The notes: generated by a model not told the origin, from the sequence alone. 64,000 nt of DNA from Vulcaniibacterium thermophilum (GCF_007923255.1 NZ_VOHJ01000012.1:20541-84540); one strand, 5' to 3'. Numbered from the stretch's first letter, positions 23,663 through 33,333 are shown. Translations and numbers: made by a program.

Positions 23663-25788
23663 CAGAAGCGGTGCGACCAGGCCAGCGTCAGCACGCGCCC
23701 GCGGCCGGCGACATAGGTGTCGTTGCGCGGCGTGCTCTGCGAGTAGTAGGTGACGTACTGCTCGCCGAGCAGGTTCTCCACGCCCACCGTCAGCACGCCG
23801 AGCGGCAGGCCGATGCGCGCCTGCAGGTCGACCGTGGTGTAGCCGTCGAAGGAGGCCACCCGCGTGCCGCGCAGGTCGAACTCGCGGTCGAGCGCGCGGC
23901 TGGCCTGCAGGCGCGTGCTGAGCGTCGGCGTCCACGCCTGGGTCCAGAACGCGGTGACGCGGTCGGGGCTGACGTTGATGCCCGGCAGGTCGCTGTCGAC
24001 CCGGTCGTCGCCATTGCTGTCGTAGCGCGCATGCGTGCCGGCGTAGGCCACGCCGACGCGGCCCGCGGCGGAGAAGCGCCAGGCGAGGTTCGCTTCGATG
24101 CCCTCGATCTCGGTGCGTTCGCGCACGACGTTGTACGAGCGCGTGGCGGAGTCGAACGCCAGTCGCGAGCCGAGTTCGGACTCCGAGCGGTAGTACGCGA
24201 CGTGCGCGAGCCAGGTGCCGTCGTCGTAGTCGAGCCCGACCTCCCGGTTGTCGGCGATCACCGGCGACAGGTCGACCAGGTCGTCCACGCGCTGGTTGGG
24301 CGCGGTGATGCCGCGCAGCACGCGGCCGATGTCGGCGACCGTGTAGCCCTCGGCGTAGGAGGCGTACAGCTTCAGCGCGGGCGTGGCTTCCCACACCACG
24401 CCGAGGTTCGGCAGCACTTCGCTGGTCTCGGGCGAGCCGCCCTGCACGAAGCGGCTGCCGCCGGCGTTGGCGGGAATGGTGACGTAGTCGTCCACCTCGA
24501 GCCGCCCGCGCTCGTAGCGCAGGCCGCCGGTCAGCATCACCGAATCGCTCGGCCACCACTCCGCCTGCACGAACGGCGAGGCGGATTCGTAGGTGGTTTC
24601 CGGCACCCAGTCGAGGCCGGCGCGCACCAGCTCCTGGCGGGTGGTGTCGCGCGCCAGGTCGAGGCCGAGCGTCGCGCGCAGGCGCAGGCCGAACAGCTCG
24701 CCGCGCGACCAGGCGAACTTGCCGCCGAGCTTCTCGGAGATGTTCTGCGACTGGTCGAACCAGTTCGGATCGCGGCCGTCGCGCCAGAAGTCGCCCCAGT
24801 AGCTGCCGCCGTACAACGCCTTGAAATCGACCCAGTAGAGCTGCGCCGACAGGCTGCCGCCGGCGAGGTCGGCGTCGCTGTAGTCGAGCGTGAGCGAGGT
24901 CGAACGGTTGCGCGGGCCTTCGCCGGGCTTGGGCCCGCGCACCGAGGTCGCGAGCCGGCCGGTGCGGATGTCGCCATCGACGGTGGCGTAGTCGTTGTCG
25001 CCCTGCAGCTCGTAGCGGTTGGCGGTGAGCTGCAACCGGCGGCCGTCGGCGAAGGTCCAGCCCGCCTTGGCGAACAGGTCGTGGCTGGCGGCGTCCATCA
25101 GGTCGCCCTGCACGTCGTTGACCGCGATCGCGCGGCCGTCGCCGTCGTAGTACAGCCCTTCCTTGGCGTACGACGCGCCGCCGACGAAGTCGAACGCGCC
25201 GCGCCGCGTGCCGAGCAGGTACGACGCGCGCCAGCCGGCGCCGTCGTCCTCGCGCGGCAGCGCGCTGCTGGCGCCGAGCGCGACCTCCTGGAACACCGCG
25301 CCGTCCTGGCGCGGCGCGCGCTTGGTGATGATGTTGATGATGCCGCCCGAGGCGCCGAGGCCCTGCAGCGCGTTGGCGCCGTGGATCACCTCGATGCGCT
25401 CGATCATCGCCGGATCGATCGTGTGGCCGTCGCGGCCGCCTTCGCGCAGCGGCGTCGACTGCGGCACGCCATCGACGAGGTACAGCGGCTTGCGCCCGCG
25501 CAGGGTCTCGCCGGCGTTGGTCAGCTTCTGCCGCGACGGCGTGAACGAGGGGATCAGGTTCGCCAGCACCTGCGAGAGGTCCTGCGTCAGCGCGAGCTGC
25601 TGCTCGAGCTGTTCGCGGTCGATCACGGTGATCGTGTTCGGCAGCGCGGATTCGGAGAACGGCACGCGCGAGGTGCTGGCCGACACCGTGACGCGGTCCA
25701 GCTCGACGGCGTCATCGGCGGCGCGTCCGTCGACGGGCAGAGCGAGCAGGGCCGCCAGCGCGGCGGCCAGGGGGACGAGGCGGGGCAT
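23662..25788 (-). CDS. TonB-dependent siderophore-type receptor
   Basis: This 708-residue receptor has a signal peptide ending near GRA-AD, a TonB-box region VELDRVTVSAS, a plug with YLVDGVPQSTPLREGG and IIEVIHGANALQGLGASGGIINIITK-type spacing, and a barrel ending AGRGRVLTLAWSHRF. At about 700 residues it fits ferric-siderophore receptors rather than the 1000-residue type at 1-7.5 kb. A Fur-like palindrome lies about 35-70 bases before the start and a PepSY membrane partner is coupled downstream, both supporting iron uptake. The siderophore identity is not deducible. No strong Shine-Dalgarno precedes the ATG at 25788, so the exact start is less certain. Confidence 0.92.
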   Translation of the reverse strand: MPRLVPLAAALAALLALPVDGRAADDAVELDRVTVSASTSRVPFSESALPNTITVIDREQLEQQLALTQDLSQVLANLIPSFTPSRQKLTNAGETLRGRKPLYLVDGVPQSTPLREGGRDGHTIDPAMIERIEVIHGANALQGLGASGGIINIITKRAPRQDGAVFQEVALGASSALPREDDGAGWRASYLLGTRRGAFDFVGGASYAKEGLYYDGDGRAIAVNDVQGDLMDAASHDLFAKAGWTFADGRRLQLTANRYELQGDNDYATVDGDIRTGRLATSVRGPKPGEGPRNRSTSLTLDYSDADLAGGSLSAQLYWVDFKALYGGSYWGDFWRDGRDPNWFDQSQNISEKLGGKFAWSRGELFGLRLRATLGLDLARDTTRQELVRAGLDWVPETTYESASPFVQAEWWPSDSVMLTGGLRYERGRLEVDDYVTIPANAGGSRFVQGGSPETSEVLPNLGVVWEATPALKLYASYAEGYTVADIGRVLRGITAPNQRVDDLVDLSPVIADNREVGLDYDDGTWLAHVAYYRSESELGSRLAFDSATRSYNVVRERTEIEGIEANLAWRFSAAGRVGVAYAGTHARYDSNGDDRVDSDLPGINVSPDRVTAFWTQAWTPTLSTRLQASRALDREFDLRGTRVASFDGYTTVDLQARIGLPLGVLTVGVENLLGEQYVTYYSQSTPRNDTYVAGRGRVLTLAWSHRF

Positions 25789-25822
25789 GCGGGGGGCCGG
25801 AAGGAGACGTCCCGCACAGTTT

Positions 25823-25858
25823 AATGCGAAGCAATCTCATTTGAGAAGGTTTCGCATT
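25823..25858. promoter_or_regulatory. Nested palindrome, probable Fur-type operator
   Basis: Two inverted repeats share one centre: AATGCGAA (25823-25830) with TTCGCATT (25851-25858), and TCTCA (25835-25839) with TGAGA (25842-25846). The AATCTCATTTGAGAA core resembles Fur boxes. It sits between the receptor start and the end of rbsK, in an A+T-rich island. Confidence 0.6.
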
Positions 25859-25873
25859 CTCACGGGGCGCCGC

Positions 25874-26836
25874 TCAGGCGCCGAAGCGGGCCACCACGTC
25901 GTCGGCGCGCGGCATGGCGGCGGCCGCGCCCGCGCGCTCGGTCGACAGGCCGGCATAGCGCACCGCGAACAGCGCATGCTCGCGCAGCGGCCGCGCCGGC
26001 ACGCGGGCGAGCGACGCGGCCAGTGCGCCGTTGAACGCGTCGCCGGCGCCGGTGGTGTCCACCGCCGACACCGGCGCCGCGGCCAGGCGGTAGGCGCCGG
26101 CCTCGTCGGCGTAGCGGCGCGGATCGGCATGGGAGACGAACACGCCGGCCGCGCCCAGCGTCACCACCACCGTGCCGTGCGGCAGCAGGCGGCGGCAGAG
26201 CGCGTGCAGGGTGTCGTCGTCCAGCGTCGCCACCGCGGCGGCATCGACCTCCACCCCGAGCGCCGCCAGTTGCGCGGCGAACTCGGTCTCGTTCGGCGTG
26301 GCGAGGTCGGTCAGCGGCCACAGCGCCTGCGGCACGCGCGCGTTGGCCGGTGCGGGATTGAGCAGGGTGAGCGCAGCGTGTGCGCGCGCCTGCGCGAACG
26401 CGGCCAGCGCGGCTTCGGCGGGCGTTTCCAGTTGCGTCACCGTCACCGCCACCTCGTTCCAGACGGACGCATCCGAGACGCAGTCCGCGCCGAGCGCCGC
26501 ATTGGCGCCCGGGCCGATCACGATGCTGTTGCGGCCCTCGGCATCGACGAAGATGCCGGCGGTGCCGGTCGGCGCCGCCGCCGTCAGTGCATGCAGGTGC
26601 AGGCCGTCGGCCTGCGCCAGCGTGCGCGCCAGCCGCGCGCCGTCGTCGTCGCCGAGCGCGCATACGAACGCGGTTTCGGCGCCGGCGCGGACCGCGGCGA
26701 TCGCCTGGTTGAAGCCCTTGCCGCCCGGGCCGCTGCGGTACGCGCCGCTCAGCGTCTGGCCGGGCAGCGGCAGGCTGGCCGCCGACCACACGTGGTCGAC
26801 GTTGAAGCTGCCGACGACGACGACCCGGCCGCCCAT
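25874..26836 (-). CDS. rbsK: Ribokinase (PfkB family)
   Basis: The 320-residue sugar kinase phosphorylates ribose, or possibly a nucleoside, with ATP. It shows VVVVGSFNVDHVWSAASLPL at the N-terminus, the GPGGKGFNQAIAA substrate motif near residue 40 and the anion-hole/catalytic-base motif DTTGAGDAFNGALA near residue 255, with ATPNETEF and VVVTLGAAGVFV between. It lies four bases downstream of a concentrative nucleoside transporter, so ribose released from imported nucleosides is the likely substrate; a nucleoside-kinase role cannot be excluded. Confidence 0.9.
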   Translation of the reverse strand: MGGRVVVVGSFNVDHVWSAASLPLPGQTLSGAYRSGPGGKGFNQAIAAVRAGAETAFVCALGDDDGARLARTLAQADGLHLHALTAAAPTGTAGIFVDAEGRNSIVIGPGANAALGADCVSDASVWNEVAVTVTQLETPAEAALAAFAQARAHAALTLLNPAPANARVPQALWPLTDLATPNETEFAAQLAALGVEVDAAAVATLDDDTLHALCRRLLPHGTVVVTLGAAGVFVSHADPRRYADEAGAYRLAAAPVSAVDTTGAGDAFNGALAASLARVPARPLREHALFAVRYAGLSTERAGAAAAMPRADDVVARFGA

Positions 26837-26840
26837 GCGC

Positions 26841-28157
26841 TCAGCCGCCGAACCAGGTCAGCACGCCGGCGATGGTGGCGGTCATGAAGGTGGCGATCGA
26901 GCCGCCCAGCACCGCGCGCAGGCCGAACCGCGCCAGATCCGCGCGCCGCTCCGGCGCCAGGCCGCCGATACCGCCGATCTGGATCGCGATCGAGCTGAAA
27001 TTGGCGAAGCCGCACAGCGCGTAGGTGGCGATCAGCGCGCCCTCGCGGCTGAGCGAAACGCCCGGCACTTCGCCGTGCAGGACCTTGGCGAGTTCCATGT
27101 AGGCGACGAATTCGTTGATCACCACCTTCTGCCCGATCAGCGAGCCGACCACCTGCGCGTCCTGCCACGGCGTGCCGATCACCCACGCGATCGGCGCCAG
27201 CAGGAAGCCGAAGAGGGTGGCGAGGTCGGTCGGGCGGCCGATGCGTTCGGCGATGCCGGTGACTTCGCCCAGCCAGGTCAGCGGCCAGTTGATCAGCGCG
27301 ATCAGCGCGATGAAGGCGAGCAGCATCGCGGCGATGTTGAGCGCGAGCCGGAGGCCGTCGGCGGCGCCGGAGGCGGCGGCGTCGATCACGTTGGCGGTGG
27401 TCTTCTCGACCTCCATCTTCACCGTGCCGCGGGTGAGCGGCTCCTGCGTCTCGGGCACCAGGATCTTGGCGATCACCAGCGTCGCCGGCGCGGCCATGAT
27501 GGAAGCCGCCAGCAGGTGCTTGGCGTAGAACGCCTGCTGCGCCGGATCTCCGCCGCCGAGCATGCCGACGTAGGCCGCCAGCACGCCGCCGGCGATATGC
27601 GCCATGCCGCCGATCATCATCGTGATCAGCTCGGACTCGGTCATGCGCGGAATGTACGGGCGCACCGTCAGCGGCGCCTCGGTCTGGCCGATGAACACGC
27701 TGGCGCAGACGCTGGTGGTCTCCGCGCCGGAGACGCGCATCACCCGGGTGATCGCCCAGGCCATGCCGCGCACGACCGCCTGCATCACGCCGAGGTGGTA
27801 CAGCACGCCCATGAAGGCGGCGAAGAAGATGATCGTCGGCAGCACCTGGAAGGCGAAGATGAAGCCGAACTTCGAGGTGTCCATCAGGCTGCCGAAGATG
27901 AAGTTCGAGCCTTCGCCGACGAAGCTGAGGATCTTCACGAAGCCGCGGCCGATCGCGTCGAACACGTCCTTGCCGCCCGGCACCAGCAGCACCAGCGCCG
28001 CGAAGCCGACCTGCAGCGCGATGCCGGTCAGCACCAGACGCCAGTCGACCGCACGCTTGTTGTTGGAGAACAGCCAGGCGATGCCGACCAGCACCGCAAG
28101 ACCGAACAGGCCGAACCCGATGCGGCCGATCGCTTCCATCATCTCGCCCCAAGGCAT
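26841..28157 (-). CDS. nupC: Concentrative nucleoside transporter (CNT/NupC family)
   Basis: This 438-residue inner-membrane protein couples nucleoside uptake to H+ or Na+. Family motifs: SVFIGQTEAPLTVRPY (substrate site), IGGMAHIAGGVLAAYVG, QKVVINEFVAYMEL and ATYALCGFANFSSIAIQIGG. Multiple hydrophobic segments lie throughout, starting IGFGLFGLAVLVGIAWLF. The start at 28157 (MPWGEMMEAIG) follows a CGGGG run; ATGs at 28142 or 28139 after GGGGCGAG are equally plausible. It is followed closely by rbsK, forming a nucleoside salvage operon. Confidence 0.93.
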   Translation of the reverse strand: MPWGEMMEAIGRIGFGLFGLAVLVGIAWLFSNNKRAVDWRLVLTGIALQVGFAALVLLVPGGKDVFDAIGRGFVKILSFVGEGSNFIFGSLMDTSKFGFIFAFQVLPTIIFFAAFMGVLYHLGVMQAVVRGMAWAITRVMRVSGAETTSVCASVFIGQTEAPLTVRPYIPRMTESELITMMIGGMAHIAGGVLAAYVGMLGGGDPAQQAFYAKHLLAASIMAAPATLVIAKILVPETQEPLTRGTVKMEVEKTTANVIDAAASGAADGLRLALNIAAMLLAFIALIALINWPLTWLGEVTGIAERIGRPTDLATLFGFLLAPIAWVIGTPWQDAQVVGSLIGQKVVINEFVAYMELAKVLHGEVPGVSLSREGALIATYALCGFANFSSIAIQIGGIGGLAPERRADLARFGLRAVLGGSIATFMTATIAGVLTWFGG

Positions 28158-28217
28158 CCCCGAAAGTCGCCGCAGCCTAGAGCAGCGGCCCGACGACCAG
28201 CAAGCGCCACGCCCGGT

Positions 28218-28781
28218 TCAGCCGTTCAGCGCGCGCCCGCCGGCCCACAGCGCGAGCAGCAGGAACAGCAGCGCGGCGCCGGTCCGCGCCGCCTTCAGCG
28301 GCAGGCGCGCGGCGAAGCGGCTGCCCAGCACCACCACCGGCACGTTGGCCACCAGCATGCCGAGCGTGGTGCCGACCACCACCTGCCACAGCGGCTGCAC
28401 CTGGGCGCCGAGCAGCACGGTGGCGACCTGGGTCTTGTCGCCGATCTCGGCAAGGAAGAAGGCGATCGTGGCGGCGAGGAACGCGCCGCGTGCGGGCAGC
28501 CGCGCGTCGTCGTCCAGCGCGTCGGGCTTGAGCGTCCAGACCGCCACCAGCAGGAAGCTGAGCGCGACGAGCCAGTCCAGCAGCGGCGGCTGCAGCCAGC
28601 GCGCGGCCAGCGTCCCCAGCCAGCCGGCCAATGCGTGGTTGAGCAGGGTGGCGAGCAGGATGCCGGCGACGATCGGCCACGGCCGGCGGTAGCGCGCCGC
28701 CAGCAGCAGCGCGAGCAACTGGGTTTTGTCGCCGATCTCGGCCAGCGCCACCGTGCCGGTGGCGAGCAGGAACGTGTTCAT
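28218..28781 (-). CDS. GDT1/TMEM165 (UPF0016) family cation exporter, probably Mn2+
   Basis: The 187-residue membrane protein has six predicted helices and two copies of the family signature E-x-G-D-K-T: ALAEIGDKTQLLALLL at the start and FLAEIGDKTQVATVLL after the central loop. Bacterial members (such as the MneA type) export Mn2+. The start at 28781 (MNTFLLATGTVALAEIGDKT) is where the first helix begins; the open frame upstream is riboswitch and leader. CCCCGGAG lies a few bases before the ATG. A yybP-ykoY element in the leader strongly supports manganese-responsive expression. Confidence 0.93.
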   Translation of the reverse strand: MNTFLLATGTVALAEIGDKTQLLALLLAARYRRPWPIVAGILLATLLNHALAGWLGTLAARWLQPPLLDWLVALSFLLVAVWTLKPDALDDDARLPARGAFLAATIAFFLAEIGDKTQVATVLLGAQVQPLWQVVVGTTLGMLVANVPVVVLGSRFAARLPLKAARTGAALLFLLLALWAGGRALNG

Positions 28782-28855
28782 CGCAACTCCGGGGCCGGGC
28801 GTTCGCGTGGACGCGAAGGCGCACGCGCGCGGCCCGGCCCGGGACGCGGCGTCCG

Positions 28856-28962
28856 CCTTCGGTCTCGCCCGAGCTGACACTCCCGCGCGCCATGGCCGGC
28901 CGGCCAAGTGTGTTGACGCGCGGCACCGTCGTGCGACGGCGGGCTACTCCCCGGAGGAAGGG
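28856..28962 (-). promoter_or_regulatory. yybP-ykoY manganese riboswitch
   Basis: Read on the minus strand, CCTTC (28961-28957) pairs with GAAGG (28860-28856) to close P1. GGGGAGTAGCCC (28952-28941) is the conserved L1 strand, CGTCAACA (28918-28911) the conserved L3 region, and GGGCGAGACC (28870-28861) the 3' conserved strand. These are the invariant elements of the Mn2+-sensing aptamer. A perfect hairpin TTCGCGT-CC-ACGCGAA (28817-28802) between aptamer and start codon may be part of the expression platform. Confidence 0.88.
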
Positions 28963-28974
28963 GCGGCATTGTAG

Positions 28975-29187
28975 CGGGAGCAGGGAACAGGGAACACGAG
29001 CGCGCGCCGTGCAAGCGACGCGCCGCGGGCTAGCATGCGCCATTTCCCGCACCCCGCACCCCGCACCCCGCACACCCCACCCCGCACCCCGTTCCCCGTT
29101 CCCCGTTCCCCGTTCCCCGTTCCCCGTTCCCCGTTCCCGTTCCCGTTCCCCGTTCCCCGCACCCCGTTCCCCGTTCCCCGTTCCCAT
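28975..29187. repeat. Heptanucleotide spacer element before the aldo/keto reductase
   Basis: A short G-rich arm (GGGAGCAGGGAACAGGGAAC, from 28975) is followed after about 45 bases by a long C-rich arm (29045-29187) built of 7-base units CCCCGCA and then CCCCGTT. The C arm ends 18 bases before the next ATG. A TAGCAT -10-like box lies at 29031-29036 between the arms. Confidence 0.85.
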
Positions 29188-29205
29188 CCCACCCCCGGAG
29201 CCGCC

Positions 29206-30189
29206 ATGCACTACCGCCGCCTCGGTTCGTCCGGCCTGCACGTGTCCGCGCTGTCGTTCGGCGCCTGGGTCACCTTCGGCAACCAGATCGGCCGCTCGAC
29301 CGCGCGCGAGCTGATCGCCGCCGCCTGGGACCACGGCATCACCTTCTTCGACAACGCCGAGGGTTACGCCAACGGCGAGGCCGAGCGGGTGATGGGCGAT
29401 GTGATCGCCGACCTGCGCTTGCCGCGCGACGGCTTCTGCGTCTCGAGCAAGGTGTTCTTCGGCTCGGCGGCCGATCCGCGGCCGACCCAGCGCGGGCTGT
29501 CGCGCAAGCACGTCACCGATGCCTGCCACGCGGCGCTGAAGCGGTTGCGGGTCGAGTATCTCGATCTCTACTTCTGCCACCGTCCCGATCCGGCCACGCC
29601 GGTGGAGGAGACGGTGTGGGCGATGGACGCGCTGATCCGCCAGGGCAAGGTGCTGTACTGGGGCACCTCGGAATGGAGCGCGGCGCAGATCCGCGAGGCG
29701 CACCGCATCGCACGCGCCCACCACCTGCACGCGCCGACCATGGAGCAGCCGCAGTACAACCTGCTGCACCGCGAGCGCGTCGAGCTGGAGTACGCGCCGT
29801 TGTACGCCGAGGTCGGACTCGGCACCACCACGTACTCCCCGCTCGCCTCCGGCCTGCTCACCGGCAAGTACAGCCGGCCGGAGGGGCGCGCGGCGGAGGC
29901 CGATTCGCGCCTGAACCGCGAGGGCATGGGCTGGTTGCGGCGGATCGTGGTGGGCGACGAAGACGCCGACCGCCTCGGGCGCGCGCAGCGCTTCGCCGAG
30001 ACCGCCCGCGCGCTCGGCCACGAGCCGGCGCCGCTGGCGATCGCCTGGTGCCTGCGCAACCCGCACGTCTCCAGCGTCATCCTCGGCGCCAGCCGGGTCG
30101 AGCAACTGCTGCAGAACCTGGCCGCGCTGGACCTGGTCGATCGACTGGGCGAAAGCGAATGGCAGCAGTTGGAGGCGGCCGCGGCCTGA
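29206..30189 (+). CDS. Aldo/keto reductase (Kv-beta/AKR6-like)
   Basis: This 327-residue NADPH-dependent oxidoreductase has a TIM barrel. [34 protein letters not shown] (catalytic Asp/Tyr), SSKVFFG (Lys) and [10 protein letters not shown] (His) form the AKR tetrad. [16 protein letters not shown] and the C-terminal [26 protein letters not shown]-site motif match the voltage-gated K+ channel beta-like group. I chose 29206 because GGAG lies 7 bases upstream and homologous sequence begins here. The frame is open for 57 more codons upstream only because it runs through the heptanucleotide array. Substrate unknown; carbonyl detoxification is the general family role. Confidence 0.92.
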   Translation: MHYRRLGSSGLHVSALSFGAWVTFGNQIGRSTARELIAAAWDHGITFFDNAEGYANGEAERVMGDVIADLRLPRDGFCVSSKVFFGSAADPRPTQRGLSRKHVTDACHAALKRLRVEYLDLYFCHRPDPATPVEETVWAMDALIRQGKVLYWGTSEWSAAQIREAHRIARAHHLHAPTMEQPQYNLLHRERVELEYAPLYAEVGLGTTTYSPLASGLLTGKYSRPEGRAAEADSRLNREGMGWLRRIVVGDEDADRLGRAQRFAETARALGHEPAPLAIAWCLRNPHVSSVILGASRVEQLLQNLAALDLVDRLGESEWQQLEAAAA

Positions 30190-30213
30190 GCCCGCCGCGA
30201 CGACGCGAGCGGC

Positions 30214-30219
30214 TACCAT
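30214..30219 (+). promoter_or_regulatory. Putative -10 box of aspS
   Basis: TACCAT about 75 bases before the aspS ATG and downstream of the aldo/keto reductase stop. It implies an untranslated leader with a GGAG near the start codon. Confidence 0.35.
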
Positions 30220-30292
30220 ACGCGCTTCCCCGCGATCCCCGGGCGGCCCGTCGCCGCCCGGCGGCGTCCGCGATCCCACGGAGTTTCCCCTG

Positions 30293-32065
30293 ATGCGCAC
30301 CCATTACTGCGGCCTCGTCGACGAGGCGCTGATCGGCCAGACCGTCACCCTGTGCGGCTGGGTGGATGTCGCCCGCAACCTCGGCGGCCTGTGCTTCGTC
30401 GACCTGCGCGACCACGAAGGCATCGTGCAGATCGTCGCCGAGCCGTCGGACGCCGAAGGCAACGCCGAGGTGCTCGCCACCGCCGCGCATCTGCATTACG
30501 AGGACTGCCTGCGCGTCACCGGCGTGGTGCGCGCGCGCCATGCGATCAACGACCGGATCCGCACCGGCAAGGTCGAAGTGGTCGCCACCCGCATCGAGGT
30601 GCTGAACAAGGCCGAGCCGCTGCCGTTCCACGCCCACGAGAACCCGGGCGAGGACATCCGCCTCAAGTACCGCTATCTCGACCTGCGCCGTCCGGAGATG
30701 CAGCGGATGATGCGTACCCGCATCCGGCTGGTGCAGGCGCTGCGCCGCTGGCTGGACGCGCGCGGCTTCCAGGACATCGAGACGCCGATCCTCACCAAGG
30801 CGACGCCCGAGGGCGCGCGCGACTTCCTGGTGCCGGCGCGCATGCATCCGGGCGAGTTCTACGCGCTACCGCAGAGCCCGCAGCTGTTCAAGCAGATCCT
30901 GATGATGGCGGGCTTCGACCGCTACTACCAGATCGCGCGCTGCTTCCGCGACGAGGCGCTGCGCGCCGACCGCCAGCTCGAATTCACCCAGCTCGACATG
31001 GAGTTCGCGTGGGTGAGCGAGCGCGACGTGCAGGACACGGTCGAGGCGATGATCCGCGACGTGTTCCGCGAGGTGATCGGGGTCGAACTCGCCGACCCGT
31101 TCCCGCGCATGACCTACGCCGAGGCGATGCGCCGCTTCGGTTCCGACAAGCCGGACCTGCGCATCGTGCTGGAGCTCACCGACATCGCCGAGCTGGTGAA
31201 GGGCTGCGAGTTCAAGGTGTTCGCCGACTGGGCCAATGCCGCCGACGGCCGCGTGGTCGCGCTGCGCGCGCCGGGCGGTGCGCAGTTCTCGCGCAAGCAG
31301 ATCGACGATTACGCCGCGTACGCCGCCAGGTTCGGCGCCAAGGGCCTGGCGTGGATGAAGGTCGAGGATGCCGCCAAGGGCCGCGAGGGCATCAGCTCGC
31401 CGATCGCCAAGTTCCTGGACGACGCCACGCTCGATGCCATCCTGCGCGCCACCCACGCCAACACCGGCGATGCGATTTTCTTCGGTGCGGCCAGCTACAA
31501 GGTGGCCAGCGACTTCATGGGCGCGCTGCGCCTGAAGCTCGGCAAGGACCTCGGCCTGGTCGAGGACGGCTGGAAGCCGCTGTGGGTGACCGACTTCCCG
31601 ATGTTCGAATGGGACGAGGAAGCCGGCCGCTTCGTGGCGCTGCACCATCCGTTCACCGCGCCGGCGGTGGACGACATCGACGACCTGCGCGCGAACGCGG
31701 CGACGGCGGTGTCGCGCGGCTACGACATGGTGCTCAACGGCAACGAGATCGGCGGCGGCTCGATCCGCATCCACCGGTCGGACATGCAGAGCGCGGTGTT
31801 CGACCTGCTCGGCATCGGCCGCGAGGAGGCCGAGCTCAAATTCGGCTTCCTGCTGGAAGCGCTGCGCTACGGCGCGCCGCCGCACGGCGGTATCGCCTTC
31901 GGCATCGACCGCATTGCCGCGCTGATGGCCGGCACCGAGTCGATCCGCGACGTCATCGCCTTCCCCAAGACCACCACCGCACAATGCCTGATGACCGGCG
32001 CGCCGTCGCCGATCCCGGACGAGCAGCTCGCCGAAGTGCACGTGCAGGTGCGGCCGAAGACGTGA
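30293..32065 (+). CDS. aspS: Aspartyl-tRNA synthetase
   Basis: The 590-residue class IIb synthetase, the same length as the E. coli enzyme, charges tRNA-Asp. It has the N-terminal OB-fold ([21 protein letters not shown]), the catalytic core with [18 protein letters not shown] (motif 2), the bacterial-specific GAD insertion at about residues 285-400 and motif 3 [16 protein letters not shown] near the C-terminus. GGAG lies 7 bases before the ATG at 30293. Whether it is Asp-specific or also charges tRNA-Asn depends on residues I cannot judge reliably. It begins a long plus-strand block. Confidence 0.96.
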   Translation: MRTHYCGLVDEALIGQTVTLCGWVDVARNLGGLCFVDLRDHEGIVQIVAEPSDAEGNAEVLATAAHLHYEDCLRVTGVVRARHAINDRIRTGKVEVVATRIEVLNKAEPLPFHAHENPGEDIRLKYRYLDLRRPEMQRMMRTRIRLVQALRRWLDARGFQDIETPILTKATPEGARDFLVPARMHPGEFYALPQSPQLFKQILMMAGFDRYYQIARCFRDEALRADRQLEFTQLDMEFAWVSERDVQDTVEAMIRDVFREVIGVELADPFPRMTYAEAMRRFGSDKPDLRIVLELTDIAELVKGCEFKVFADWANAADGRVVALRAPGGAQFSRKQIDDYAAYAARFGAKGLAWMKVEDAAKGREGISSPIAKFLDDATLDAILRATHANTGDAIFFGAASYKVASDFMGALRLKLGKDLGLVEDGWKPLWVTDFPMFEWDEEAGRFVALHHPFTAPAVDDIDDLRANAATAVSRGYDMVLNGNEIGGGSIRIHRSDMQSAVFDLLGIGREEAELKFGFLLEALRYGAPPHGGIAFGIDRIAALMAGTESIRDVIAFPKTTTAQCLMTGAPSPIPDEQLAEVHVQVRPKT

Positions 32066-32111
32066 GCGGTTTGCGAAACAGAACCCGCCGTACCGTCTCG
32101 TGTCCAGCGCC

Positions 32112-32636
32112 ATGCTCCTGACCATCCGCCGCGCCACGCCCGCCGACGCCGAGACGCTGTCGCGCCTGTGCGCGCGCACGTTCACCGAAACCTTCGGCCA
32201 TCTGTATCCGCCGGAAGATCTGCAGGCGTTCCTCGAGGACGCCTACGCGATCGACAAGCAGCGCGCCATCCTCGCGCATCCCGACTACGCAGTGTGGCTG
32301 CTGGAGCGCGACGGCGAGGCGGTCGGCCACGCCGCCACCGGTCCGTGCGGCCTGCCGCATCCCGACGTCGCCGCCGGCGACGGCGAGCTCAAACGCCTGT
32401 ACGTGCTGCGCGAGTGCCAGAACGGCGGCTGGGGCGCGCGGCTGTTCCAGACCGCGCTCGACTGGCTCGAACGCGACGGCCCGCGCACGCTGTGGATCGG
32501 CGTGTGGAGCGAGAACTTCGGCGCGCAGCGCTTCTACGCGCGCTACGGGTTCGAGAAGGCGGGCGAGTACCTGTTCCCGGTGGGACGGGTGCGCGATCTG
32601 GAGTTCATCCTGCGCCGCCCGCCGCGCGCGTCCTGA
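32112..32636 (+). CDS. GNAT-family N-acetyltransferase
   Basis: This 174-residue acetyl-CoA-dependent acetyltransferase starts MLLTIRRATPADAETLSRLC, the typical first strand and helix. The acetyl-CoA loop region is LKRLYVLRECQNGGWGARLF, and GVWSENFGAQRFYARYGF follows, a strand/helix pair common in PaiA-like acetyltransferases. The frame also allows a GTG at 32100 (four more residues). It lies 46 bases after aspS and 23 before the hydrolase gene. The substrate is unknown; polyamine or small amine is only a family-based guess. Confidence 0.88.
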   Translation: MLLTIRRATPADAETLSRLCARTFTETFGHLYPPEDLQAFLEDAYAIDKQRAILAHPDYAVWLLERDGEAVGHAATGPCGLPHPDVAAGDGELKRLYVLRECQNGGWGARLFQTALDWLERDGPRTLWIGVWSENFGAQRFYARYGFEKAGEYLFPVGRVRDLEFILRRPPRAS

Positions 32637-32659
32637 GCGGACGGCCGCGGGATCCGCCG

Positions 32660-33280
32660 ATGCCGTCCGCCGTCGCCGAACGCGTCCTGCTGCTGCACGG
32701 CCTGTGGATGCCGGGCGCGGTGATGACGCCGCTGGCGCGCCGCTTGCGCGCCGCCGGCTTCGCGCCGGAGATCTGCGGCTACTTCGGCGCGCGCGGCGGC
32801 CTGGAGGACGCGCTGCCGCGGCTGGCCGCACGCTTGCAGCGACCGGCGCACGTGGTCGCGCATAGCCTCGGCGGGCTGGTCGCGCTCGGCGTGCTGGAAG
32901 CCCATCCCGAGCTGCCGGTCGCGCGCGTGGTCTGCCTCGGCTCGCCGCTGTGCGGCAGCGTCGCCGCGCGCGGGCTGGCGCGCCACGGGCCGACCCGGCG
33001 CCTGCTCGGCCGCGCCGCCGAGCCGCTGCAGCGCGGCTGCCGGCCGTGGCGCGGGCGCGCGCAGGTGGGATCGATCGCCGGCACCCGTCCGCTCGGGCTC
33101 GGCCGCTGGTTCGCGGCGTTCGACGGCCCGCACGACGGCACCGTGGCCGTGGCCGAGACGCGCCTGGCGGGGTTGGCCGACCACGCCACCGTGCCGGCCA
33201 GCCACAGCGGGCTGGTGCTCTCGCCCGAAGCCGCCGCGCTGACCGTCCGGTTCCTGCGCAATGGACGGTTCCGACCCTGA
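32660..33280 (+). CDS. Alpha/beta-hydrolase (lipase-like)
   Basis: The 206-residue protein has the alpha/beta-hydrolase layout: [14 protein letters not shown] (oxyanion strand), [16 protein letters not shown] with the nucleophile Ser in AHSLGG, a late Asp in [10 protein letters not shown] and a His in [10 protein letters not shown] near the C-terminus, completing a catalytic triad. There is no signal peptide. The start at 32660 follows GCGGGATCC without a strong ribosome binding site; the open frame upstream is a shadow of the acetyltransferase gene. The family includes esterases and PGAP1-like lipases; the substrate is not deducible. Confidence 0.85.
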   Translation: MPSAVAERVLLLHGLWMPGAVMTPLARRLRAAGFAPEICGYFGARGGLEDALPRLAARLQRPAHVVAHSLGGLVALGVLEAHPELPVARVVCLGSPLCGSVAARGLARHGPTRRLLGRAAEPLQRGCRPWRGRAQVGSIAGTRPLGLGRWFAAFDGPHDGTVAVAETRLAGLADHATVPASHSGLVLSPEAAALTVRFLRNGRFRP

Positions 33281-33294
33281 GCGCGGCGCGGGCG

Positions 33295-33300
33295 TATACT
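33295..33300 (+). promoter_or_regulatory. Putative -10 box of yebC
   Basis: TATACT 33 bases upstream of the yebC ATG and just after the hydrolase stop. No good -35 at the ideal distance. Confidence 0.45.
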
Positions 33301-33333
33301 TGCGCGCCGCAGCAAAACCCGTGTTCGACGCCT

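Noticed and set aside
29035..29205. N-terminal extension of the aldo/keto reductase
   Set aside because: The 57 codons are the heptanucleotide array (PAPRTPH/FPVPRSP repeats); enzyme homology starts at the ATG at 29206 with a proper ribosome binding site.
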